The position numbers were made by a program, and so were the translations under genes. Source: Protea cynaroides (Eukaryota > Streptophyta > Magnoliopsida > Proteales > Proteaceae). From it: DNA of 64,000 nt. Below the pieces are notes generated by a model. It saw only the letters and a list, made by a program, of their open reading frames with translations. It was not told where the DNA came from and made no database searches. Position 1 is the first letter of the stretch. Every line of letters begins with the position of its first letter. The stretch spans positions 84,512,149 through 84,576,148 of the forward strand of contig CM053266.1 in NCBI GenBank assembly GCA_028583415.1, written 5' to 3'. Of the stretch, positions 35,642 to 47,600 are shown piece by piece.

Positions 35642-38600
35642 GCTGGTATTCCATATTTTGGTCGTTCTCTGGTTTACCTTTTTCAGTTTTCTTGGCTTTT
35701 GCATCTGTTTATCGTCTTTATGTTGATTGTTCATTTCTCTGTCTGTTTTCTGATTTAATGTTCCGCCCAGACCCTTCCTTCTCACTTTATTGTTGAGTTC
35801 GTTTTCCTTTGTTTAATCCTTACTTCCACGTTTTTCTTTCACGTTTTTCTTTCGTCAATGGACTTGCTTAATTTCAAGCATTATTCTAATTTTATTTCGT
35901 TTTCTTTTTCCTCCCAGTCCCTTCTCAATTTTTAACTGTAGGTTGTCTTCTTGGATGCTTCTCATATTCTGTTTGAAGATGAAATCTTGTTGCATTTCTT
36001 TTGTTTTAATTATTTCTACTGAGTTTATCAGTAAACAGCATTTTCTTCCGTCTTTTTGGTTTGTTGAAGCATGTCTAAGCTTGTACTCTAATGTGCAGCT
36101 CTATGTGCGGATAGTTTCTGCCTCTTTTTTTTTCTTCTCTAATCCCTTTTTACTATTGGATAAGAACTAGTTCTGACTGGACCATCTCTTGATTCTCTTT
36201 TCTTCCCTTTTTTTTTTGGGGGGAGGGTGAGGTCGGTTTGTTCAACTTCACTTTTCTATGCATTTCAGCTTTTTTATTCACATTTGTCCCCATTGTTATT
36301 TTGAATTTAATATTTCTTAAGATTGTAGAGTTTCAGCAGTAAATTATTCTCGTTTCCATGACCGGCTAACCATCGAATTTCTGTGTCATAAACATGCAGG
36401 TAGTTGAAGACAGTAATGTGATTATTTTCTCTGTGAAACCTCAAGTTGGTACTCCCTCTACAAAAACCTTTGCTTGTCAAGTAGCAATTAGTTTTCTTGA
36501 TTATTTACAAGGAGCTGCTTGCCACCTTTAGATTTGGTGTCAAAAAATTGTATTCCATGAGATTTTAATGCTAAAGCAAGTGGATAAAACATTGTTCTTC
36601 TGTCATGGATATGTTCCTGTGATCTCTGTGGATCTTCAACACAAAATGTTACCTTGAGATTTGAGTACTGGTCCTTTTGGGGGAGTGAGGTGTACCTTGT
36701 CTCACGGAATAGATGAAGATAATTGGACATGTTAATGACAAAATTATGCATTGGTGTTGTTTTTTTCCCTTATTCTGAATCCTTAGTGGTCATCATAATC
36801 ACTTTGTAGTTCATCGGGCAAAGTGGTGGGCATAGTTGTCAAGGCATCGCCTAGGCGCCCAGGCTGCCTTGGGTCGCCTTGGAAAATTGGGCGCCTTGGT
36901 CGCCTAGGCGCCTAGTCAGGCCTCCATCGCCTTGGCGCCTTGACAACTATGGTGGTGGGGTTTTTGTCATCTTTTGAACATTCTTATGTCCGCTTGGAGC
37001 TTCCATCTTTGAGAATATTTCTTGGTGCTTCCTCCAATTTTCTTTTTTTCTTGCATTTTTGATGATTTATTTGTAAGTTGATTAAGCAGTTAGTATTGCT
37101 TGAGTTTCCTAGCTTGGTATGGCGAGGTTCACTGTTGGTTAATTTTCTCTGTTGAAAACTGTGTACTCCTATTTTCAAAATTACTTCCTTCTTTTTTTTT
37201 TATTTTTTTTATTTTAAATTTTATGCAATGGGCCTTAACTAAAATTACCTGGGGGTTTCCTCTTTTAACTTTTGCATCCTTGATGCAGTCCAAGAAGGCC
37301 CAAGGCCCAAGCTCAAGTCGATAATGGGTCAGCCCAAAGAACCAGTATTGGTCCATTGGACCAACCCAAAGACCAACGACACTGTTCACGTGAACAGTGT
37401 TCACGGTACTATTCACGTGAACAGTACCAACAGCAGATTTTCCTTCTTTTGTTATTTCTTTCCTAAATTATTCTTAGATTTTGTTTCCTAAAATTAAGTT
37501 ATGGATTGATATTTTGTAAGTTGTTTTTTTGGAAACTTTCCTAAATCTATAAAGGCAAGTTTTCCTTTTAATTTATCTTAAGATATTTTTTAGATTGGAA
37601 ACTTTCCTATTTTCAGATTTAGAAAGTTTTCTTTCCATTGTATTAAAACCTTCCTATGTTATAAGGAGGTTTAGTTTTAGTAGTTTTATCTCTTTCCTAT
37701 TTTAATTGTAAGGATTCTCATTATAAATAAGAGGAGTAGAAGCTGGCTGGTGGTTAGATTTTCCAGAAAAAAGTAAAGTTTAAAACTTCTATTTTCTGGT
37801 TGAGTCTCTCAAGGTTGTGAGACTCAACCAATTGTTTCTTCTTCTTTCTTTGAGATTCTAAGCACTGTTTTAGTTCACAATCAATCAATATTGGCTGGCG
37901 ACACTGTTCTCTGCTGAGTATGCTAAAGTCTTGCTGATCTGCTACCAATTTCCATCGACGTTAGCTGAACTATAACCAGATCTGGGCGGTACCCGGTACA
38001 GCAGGTACAGCAGGCTTTCGAGACTCATAACTCCTATAGTTCTTTTCAGATCCTCCCCAAACTTCAGAAGGTGTTCACAATCATTACAAAGGTCATCCAT
38101 ACCAAGTTTCATCTAATTCTGACGGTTAGATTTCAAGATAAGTGGTTTTTTTCATTACTTTTCTCTGCAGATTTTTTGTATTAGACTGAATTAAGGTCCT
38201 GTAGCAAAGAGGGCTTATTAATGTGACTTGCTTTAAACCCTCTTTGCCATCAATAGTTGATGCAGTCCAAGAAGGCCCAAGGCCCAAGCTCAAGTCGATA
38301 ATGGGTCAGCCCAAAGAACCAGTATTGGTCCATTGGACCAACCCAAAGACCAACGACACTGTTCACGTGAACAGTGTTCACGGTACTATTCACGTGAACA
38401 GTACCAACAACAGAAATTTTCCTTCTTTTGTTATTTCTTTCCTAAATTATTCTTAGATTTTGTTTCCTAAAATTAAGTTATGGATTGATATTTTGTAAGT
38501 TGTTTTTTTGGAAACTTTCCTAAATCTATAAAGGCAAGTTTTCCTTTTAATTTATCTTAAGATATTTTTTAGATTGGAAACTTTCCTAAATCTATATAGG

Positions 38601-41600
38601 CAAGTTTCCCTTTTAATTTATCTTAGGATATTTTTTTTTAAGAGGACTAAATCCTTCTTTATTTTGTAATCTTTCTTAAGTCTATAAATAAGATAAAGAA
38701 GAAGAGAACCAGCAGATTTAGACCAGAAAAAAGAAGAGAGTTTAGCTCCTGATTTTCTGGTTGAGTCTCATAGGTTGTGAGACTCAACCGAAATATTCTA
38801 TTTTATGGTTTTCTTGTCCTTCTGTTAATTCCTTCAAGTTCTTCTTATTGCATACTGAATTGCGATACCATTAAGTGCTGATTTGATCAACGAAAACTCG
38901 TGGGATTAAAGATTAAAATCATATCGACCAGCTCTAACTAAACCAGTCCCGTTTTCAGATGATAGGTAGTTTTCAAAAAATCACATCTCTCTCATCTGTG
39001 ATTGGATCATCTCCAACTTTGGATATGTCTTCAAGTACATCCTAAAGAGTATTTCCCATCAAGTTTCAAGTGATTTCAAGGGTTAGATTTCAAGATAAGT
39101 GGTTTTCTTCATTACTTTTCTCTGCAGATTTTGTATTGGACTGAATTAAGATCCTGTAACAAAGAGGGCTTGTTAATTTGACTTGCTTTGAACCCTCTTT
39201 GCCATCAATTGGTATCGAGCATGGCGAGGAGAGTTCTAACTCTCCTAATCAGTCCAACAATCCCAATGACCTTGTTAACTCGGGTTCTCCAACGATGACC
39301 AAAATGGATACCAAGTTAGATAGCATGGATGGGAGAATGAGTAATTTGGAGGAGCTAAATCATCCTAGGCCTGCTAGAGTGGAAGCCCCTAGAAGGAAAA
39401 CCCTTAATGCCAACCTAATGCCAAGACGTATTCTTAGGGCTCCTCAAAGAGTTCCTAGAGAGGAATACCACAACCCACCCTATGAAGACTATGATGAACC
39501 TATCCGTTACCAAACCCATAAAGTGCGGATGGACCTCAAAGAGTTTCATGGGAAGCAAGACCCGAAGCTTTTCAAGACGGCTAAATGCTCTGGATGACTA
39601 TTTCGATTGGTTTAACCTTCCCGAACATCGAAAGCCGCAAGGCCCGCCTAAACTTGTCGGGGTGCTCGTGATTGGTGGCGTAACTATGAATATAGTCTCA
39701 TGAGGAGTCGTAGAGAACCCACTACTTGGGAGGAGATGAAGGAAGAATGAAAGAAAAGTATTTGCCTCGGTCTCCAAAGAAGGCGCATGACCAGAACAAT
39801 CTTCGTCAAGGTAATATGAGATGGAAAACTATGTATACCAATTTGATCAATTATGTGCACGGTCGGGCTCACGAGACAATGATGATCAAATGATATCTCG
39901 GTTTCGTTTGGGGTTGCGCCCCGAGATTAGAGAAAAATTGGGTGTGGTTGATATTGTTAGTTTTAACGAGTGTTGATAAAGCTTTCCAAGCCGAGGACCT
40001 TTTGAAGTCAACACTAAAGCCCACCTCCAGGTTCTTATGAATCAAGCACCTTACACCAAACAAGAAAGCCATAGGGACTACATCTCATGCTACTCCAACA
40101 ACGGATAAAGGTAAAACTCCCATGGTAGCGACTACGGATGTACAATGCTATCATTGTAATGCATATGGTCACTTTGCTAGAGATTGTTCACAAAAATTAA
40201 AGGTAAACTCTTTAGTTGTCGCAATCGAGGCCAATCCAGATACACAGGTATGTGAGCCACAAAGTGATGACATTTCTATTCCTAATACGGATGTCATGGA
40301 AGATGGTGAGGATTCATATGGAATCCATATAATCAGCAGTATGGTTTTGATTGCTCCAAAAGTAGATGTGGATAATTTTGATGCCTTTGCTAAAGCTCCA
40401 GGGATTGACAAAGGTGACCACAGTTTTGATGAAGACCACGGTGTTATGAAGACAATTGCGGAAGATGAAGAGTTGAACACGATAGTCCCCATGAATACTA
40501 CGATTCTACTTAACTTTCCTCAAGATGTCGAGCATATTGACTTTGTGATACCGCTAAATATCTTGAAGAAAGTGGACCCAAAGTGATGGATTTTCTTCCA
40601 ATATTGCAAACACAGCCGGAATTTCGTAATCGAAGACGTTGCCTACCGAACCCACCGAAATCATTCTTATCATTATCGAACTCGGGGACGAGTCATTTTA
40701 AGGGGGGAGTTGATGCAGTCCAAGAAGGCCCAAGGCCCAAGCTCAAGCGAAATGGGTCAGCCCAAAGAACCAGATTGGTCCATTGGACCAACCCAAAGAC
40801 CAACGACACTGTTCACGTGAACAGTGTTCACGGTACTATTCACGTGAACAGTACCAACAACAGAAATTTTCCTTCTTTTGTTATTTCTTTCCTAAATTAT
40901 TCTTAGATTTTGTTTCCTAAAATTAAGTTATGGATTGATATTTTGTAAGTTGTTTTTTGGAAACTTTCCTAAATCTATAAAGGCAAGTTTTCCTTTTAAT
41001 TTATCTTAAGATATTTTTAGATTGGAAACTTTCCTAAATCTATATAGGCAAGTTTCCCTTTTAATTTATCTTAGGATATTTTTTTTTAAGAGGACTAAAT
41101 CCTTCTTTATTTTGTAATCTTTCTTAAGTCTATAAATAAGATAAAGAAGAAGAGAACCAGAGATTTAGACCGAAAAGAGAGAGTTTAGCTCCTGATTTTC
41201 GGTTGAGTCTCATAGGTGTGAGACTCAACCGAAATATTCTATTTTATGGTTTTCTTGTCCTTCTGTTAATTCCTTCAAGTTCTTCTTATTGCATACTGAA
41301 TTGCGATACCATTAAGTGCTGATTTGATCAACGAAAACTCGTGGGATTAAAGATTAAAATCATATCGACCAGCTCTAACTAAACCAGTCCCGTTTTCAGA
41401 TGATAGGTAGTTTTCAAAAATCACATCTCTCTCATCGTGATGATCATCTCAACTTTGGATATGTCTTCAAGTACATCCTAAAGAGTATTTCCCATCAAGT
41501 TTCAAGTGTTTGCCATCAATCCTTCTAAACCCAATCTGACCATAGTGATGCCGATTTCTTTAGCAAGGACCATTTAGAATGGCCGCGCAGCAAGCCAACC

Positions 41601-44600
41601 TGACATATGTTCAAATGCATGCACCTTTCGACTAAGCAAGAAAACTACTGCGTGCTAACGCACCAAGAAAAGCAGATCTAAGACCACCAACGGGGCGGAA
41701 GCACTTTCTTCTTTTCTTATGGAGTTGCCTGATCGTAGACCACCCTCCGTATGCTGGGCGTGTTGGAACGATCCCGCTTTGAAAGCTCAACCTCGGGAGA
41801 ATCAGTTTCGCCGGTCTAGTGACTTGGCCTACACAGACGTTTTGCAAAACCTACATGTGGTGCACTCCCATTTGTTCATACTTGGAATAAATTTGAGCTG
41901 CTCCAAAAGACAGCTTTTTGCTGCCGGATGAAGGTCTTGCGTCGGCTAAGAACACAGGAAATTCCAATCTCTTCTATGAAAATTTGGATTCCCTTATGGA
42001 TTTCATCAGCTTTGGATTGCCCAAACTCCCAGCAGAATCTCCCAGCAGACCAAGACCCTGCTCTTAGTATTTTATTTATTTATTTATTTTTTTAAGATGT
42101 CGATCAATCATGAACCTTAGTCCCTAAATTGACTCACAGAACAGCTTTTTCTTGGGGGAATTGAACAGGATAGCCCTTTTGTTATGATTGATAGTTTGGA
42201 TTGGGAAATAGTTAGATAGGGAACATGCTTTTCACTGCTCAAAATAAAGTCATTAGCATAGGTTCATTTTAATCGAATACTACTGCCTTTGGTTTGGCTA
42301 TCACTGAATCTGCAAATCTGGCAGTAGCAGAAAAGTTAAGCACAATAGAATTGAAGCATAGCTCAGTGCTTCTCCTGTCTCTAATAGCTTGGTTTGGCAA
42401 AAGCACAACTGCCAAAATTTGAGTGGTTGAGTTCCTATCTGGTGGGGACTACATATGTACAATCTCCATGAATATGTTGGGTCATCTTCTCATCTCTGAT
42501 GCCTTTGAAATCTTCAAAAGACATATCACATAAGCAGCTCGGGTACTGAGGAGATCTTTCTATTCCTGTTTGAGCTCTTCTCGTCCTCAAAAATTCATTC
42601 CTTTTCGTCCTAGAAGGAGCCCAACCTGGCCTGAACATTAGCCTCCAAAGAATCTTCCTTATTTCCCTGGAGGTTTAATATAGGCATTATTTGATGAAAT
42701 CAAAGATACCTCCTTGAGTAACCAATGCATACCAAAAAGGATCGGGAAACAGTATTAAATTATTTAATAATATTTTAGGTGTAGATGTCGTATAGAACAC
42801 TATTTTTGACCTTTTTGTTGCTATTTATTATATGAATTTCTTGCACTTGCAGTTAAGGACGTGGTTTTACAGTTGACGCCGGTGCTTTCAAAGAAGCAAC
42901 TTTTGGTTTCAGTTGCTGCTGGAACCAACCTGAGCGAGTTGCAGGTGTGCATAACAAGATTATTTTCTAATTTATTGGGATTTCCTAAGTACTGCATTAA
43001 TTGTTACCCTACTTTACTTTTGAAACCCTTTCTCTGCCCCTTGTTCAAATAGTAAAAGGGTTTCTTAAATATGCATAGAGGATATTAAATACCGGAGATA
43101 TATATCTCCGTGGTTCAAAATGATATCTTCTTCATTCCTGTAGATAAGACAGAATTTTCTATACTTATCTATTGTGAAAACTTCATTCTGTTAAATGGAG
43201 GATTTCAGTATCATTATGTAGCAAATTTGAAATGCAATGACATTAAGTGCAAATAGTTTTATGCTTTTCTTCTTTCGAGGTTTCCCTTGATAGATTGGGG
43301 TTGTGGAACAGAAACATAGCCAATCCCAGGTAGTTGGGATTAGTATTAGTTAAGTTTATTAAGTTGCCTTTTATTTAGCAGTGAGAATCTCTTGCCTTGA
43401 TGACAGTGAACTTTCATTTCAAGGATTGAATATACATTAAAATAACAGGAATTCTTAGGTTCATACATATACTAAATACTAACAAACAAACAACAAAACA
43501 AAACCTTATACCAACTGAATAGGGTCAACTACATGGATTCTTGCCCTACAATCAACTCTGTTTCTGGTCATACTTGAAGCAAGGCTTACACTATGCATGT
43601 CTTTCCTTACCACCTCTATAGAATCATCTTAGATCTACCTTTAGCTCTTTTAGATCTTTCAATCTGAATCAAATCACTCATCTGTATTGAACCATCTAAA
43701 AGCCTCCGTTAAACATGGCATATCATCTCAAACAACTTTCTTGTAACTTAACATGTATCGGCACATACTCCTAAATCAGCTATAATACGTTCATTCCTTA
43801 CTTTATCCTTCCTTGTTTCACCACACATCCATCTCAACATCCTCATCTCAGCTACATTGATGCAGTACAAATAAGGCCAACCAAACAAGGCCTAAGCCAG
43901 CCACCAAGCCAAGCCAAGCCAAGCCAGCCATGGTTTGAGATGCTGGTTTCGATTAGCCTTGAAACCGAGATATCTCAAATTTCGACCGAAACTCGGTCGA
44001 AACCTGGTATTTATTTTCTGGAACATCGACTCCTTGGTTTCGGGGCCTAGATTTTTTTTTTTAATCTAATTTTTTTTGGTGTAGCCTATTTAAACCATTT
44101 TACACCTATTTCACATGTTTGAAAAAAGAAGGAAAATAATTACATGTGGTGTGGACCCAAGTTTGGTAGTGTATGCCATGGTTCGACTTGCTGGTCGTAA
44201 CTAGAGATATCTTGGTTTCGAGCCTTACCGAGACGAGATGGTGGGTCGAAATGAAAAAATACATGGTTCTGGTTGAAACCGGAACCATGGTTTCGGTCTT
44301 AAATATAACGAAAGCATGTTATAGATATCTTAAATCTCGTTGAAACCAATAGGTTTCGACCGAGACTCTTAGGGTTTGCGATTTTGAAAGGGGTTTTTTC
44401 CTTTTTCCTCCAAAACTCTTGCCGCCTTCTTTGATTCTCTCAAGTTTCTCAAGATCACTCAAGATCTCTGAGTTACTTCAACAACAAAGCTTTTCTCAAC
44501 TCTTTTCTCTCTCTCGAAGCCTTCCAAGGTAAATCACTATCTCCTAATGTAGATTTTTCATAGAATGTGTATGCAAAATTAATGCTTGGGTTTCAAATTT

Positions 44601-47600
44601 TTATGTTTGTTAGAATGACCCGATCTATGAATCTATGGTTTTGGTTTTTTTTTTTTTTCTTTCATTGATAATTTATTTATTGGAATTTTTGTTTGAAAAA
44701 ATTGATTTTCCTACAACTAATTTTTTGGAAAAAATATGGGTTGCTTATGTTGTATGGACTTCAATTAAATATATGTTAGAGAGAAGAGGCCGATCTACAT
44801 TGTGATGGAGGCAAAAAAAATTTCTTTTTTTATTCTTTTATTTCAATTTTTGGATATTTAAAAAATAATTATTTAAATTGAAAATGAGTGTAAATAAATG
44901 ATATAAGCTTGCTGTTTTGACTTTGAAAATCTTGAAAAAGTATTAATGTGTTACAAATGATAATAGGTTGTTGTTTTATGTAATAAAGTATTGTTACCTA
45001 ATTACTTTATGTTGATTTAAGGGTATATTAATTATTGAAAAATTAATAATTTTTTTTTACTTATGGGAAAAATATAAATGTGTTACAAATGATAATAGGT
45101 TGCTGTTTTTAATGTGGAATAGTTTGTAAGGTTGTCATATTGCAACCTAATGGTCACGGGTTCAAATCCTGGAAACAACTTCTCCACATTGTGGGGGTAA
45201 GGCTGCGTACATTCTGTCCTCCCTAGTCCTTATAGTAGCGGGAGCCTTGTGCACTGGGACGTCCTTTTTTAATTTGTAATATAATTTTTTGCATGCATAA
45301 GAGTAGTATTTGGTGTTTCAATTGTAGTAATTGTTGTATTTTTGTTCCAACAGTGTAACTGTGAAAGCGACAACTAGTTTGAAATGGCTGATGCACCAAC
45401 TCCAAGTGGTGATTGCATGGAGGCATGGGATACCATTGACTGCTAATAAGAAGCAGTCACAATGTAATTATTGTTCCAAGAAGATAAAGGGTGGTGGTGC
45501 CATTAGATTGAAGTGACATCTTGCTGGTGGTAATAGAGATGTGATGGGTTGCCCCAATGTGCCAAGCGAATTGAGAAGGCCATGGCAACCATGATAAAGA
45601 ATGATATTGATAAAAGAAATAAAAAGAATGCAACAAGGGAGGAATTTGAAGATGCTTGCCTGGAGGACCTTCCCAAATTATGGGAAGAGGGTTATGACAG
45701 TGATGAGGTAGATCCAGACATGACAGAGGCAGAGGTTCAAAAGCTGAAGAGTGCAAAGATAACAAGTTTAATGCAACAAGATGTAGATCGAGGAAGGTAG
45801 TTCAGATGAGCAGAAGAGCTGGGTCATCTATGCAAGCACCAGCAGAGGATGAGGGGAGGAGGACGAGGCTAAGTTACCTTTTAGGAGGTCTGAGAGTATG
45901 AGGGGTTCAGCTGGTGCACAGGCACCACCACCACTTCGTGACCCACCACCACTACTTCGTGGCCTAGATGTTGAGGTCCTTCAGAGGGATCCTACTGTAT
46001 TTGTTAGATAGGACAGGTCACAAAAAAAGTTAAAGCATTTTTGGGCTAATATGAAGACCAGAGTGGGAAATCAAATTTCCAAGTAGATGTTGTACAATAG
46101 TATACTAGCAAATGCCTGCAGGACCATACTATCAGAGTATGTTGGATGAGGTAGGTATGTCAGGTCCAGGAGTGAAAGGGCCCATAGCTTGGAAGTTGTA
46201 CAATACCTACCTACCTAAACATAAGAAAGACATTCAAGAATATGTGGATAGTTTAAAGCCACAGTGGGAGGCATATAGGGTTATTGTGATGTGTGATGGG
46301 TGGACTGGACCCACCAGAAAATCCCTCATCAATTTCATGGTGAATTGTGATGGGCGAACAATATTTTTGAAGTTTGTTGATGCATCCAAGCATGTTAAGG
46401 ATGCTAAGTATATTTATGCTAAATATATTTATGGACCTACTTCCTTCACCACTTGCTTCAACAACCTATTATCATTTGTAACACATTTATATTTTTCCCA
46501 TGAGTAAAATTTTTTTATTAATTTTTAATAGTTAATATACCTTTAAATCAACATTAAGTAATTAGGTAACAATACTTTGTTACATAAAACAGAAACCTAT
46601 TATCATTTTTTACACATTTATATTTTTCCCATAAGTAAAAATATTTTATTAATTTTTTCAGTAACTAATATTCCCTTAAATCAACATAAAGTAATTAATT
46701 TACAATACTTTATACATAAAACAGCAACCTATTATCATTTGTAACATATTAGTATTTTTTTTTTTAAGATTTTCAAAGTAAAAACAGCAAGCTTTTATCA
46801 TTTATTTACACTCATTTTCAATTTAAGTCATTATTTTTTAAATATCCAAAAATTGAAATTAAAAAATAAAAACTGAAATTTTTTTTGCCTCCATCACAAT
46901 GTAGACTGGCCTCTTCTCTCTAACATATATTTAATTGAAGTCCATACAACATATGTAACCCATATTTTTTTCAAAAATTAGTTGTAGGAAAATCAATTTT
47001 TTCAAACTGAAATTCCAATTAATAAATTAATCAATAAAAAAAAAACCAAGACCATAAATTCATAGATTGGTTTATTCTAACAAACATATAAAAATTTGAA
47101 ACCCAAGCATTAACTTTGCATACACATTCTATGAAAAATCTACATTAGGAGATAGTGCTTTACCTTGGAAGGCTTGGAGAGAGAGAAAAGAGTTGAGAAA
47201 AGCTTTGTTGTTGAAGTAACTCAAGAGATCTTGGGAAACTTGAGAGAATCAAAGAAGTTGGCAAGATTTTTGGAGAAAAAAGGAGAAAACCCCTTTCAAA
47301 ATCACAAACCCGAAGAGTCTCAGTCAAAACCAGTGAGACTTAAGATATTTATAATGTGGTTTGGTTATATTTTGGATGAAACCATGGTTCTGATCGAAAC
47401 CTGGTCGAACCCAACCAGGGTTCGACCGAAACCATGTATTTTTTCATTTCAACCCACCATCTCGTCTCGGTGAGAGGCTCGAAACCGAGATACGCTGGTT
47501 GAAACCGCACCTCGAACCATGAAGCCAGCCATGGCTTATGGTTGAGTTTTGACCAGCCATGACCAGGTCCAAGTGAGCCAAACAGCCCGGTACAGCTGGC

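Larger units (their letters stand above)
37281..41518 (+). mobile_element. Three-LTR, gag-only retrotransposon (TR-GAG-like) in P5CR intron 2
   Basis: Three LTRs in direct order (37281-38252, 38258-39207, 40711-41518) surround one 1.5 kb internal region. The whole assembly is flanked by the 5-bp duplication ATCCT (37276-37280 and 41519-41523), so it behaves as one insertion that later changed, or inserted as a complex unit. The internal part has a primer site, a decayed gag and a polypurine tract but no pol. Confidence 0.88.
36449..42852 (+). other. P5CR intron 2 (6.4 kb) carrying a MITE and an LTR element
   Basis: The intron runs from GT at 36449 to AG at 42851-42852. Removing the 121-bp MITE and the 4.2-kb retroelement leaves about 2 kb. 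41524-42852 contains a relatively GC-rich patch at about 41580-41830 that I cannot assign; the remainder shows nothing recognisable. Confidence 0.9.
43929..47521 (+). mobile_element. hAT element with about 1 kb inverted arms
   Basis: It is flanked by AAGCCAGC on both sides (43921-43928, 47522-47529), the 8-bp duplication of hAT elements. Tips are CATGGTTTGAG and CTCGAACCATG. The left arm (about 44168-45110) and right arm (about 46465-47521) are inverted copies of each other over roughly 1 kb, including an exon-1/donor-like leader (CCTTCCAAGGTAAA near 44520). The left side has an extra about 240 bp tip duplicate. Sub-terminal TTTCGACCGAAAC-like words recur in both arms. The loop holds a SINE and a broken transposase. 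Confidence 0.85.

Noticed and set aside
35465..35758. 97-codon frame with Ser-Leu repeats
   Set aside because: Produced by the CT microsatellite of intron 1 in a frame different from P5CR.
45121..45180. Possible tRNA gene because of the GGTTCAAATCC box
   Set aside because: No cloverleaf arms or A box in place; the downstream sequence and flanking duplication identify a SINE.
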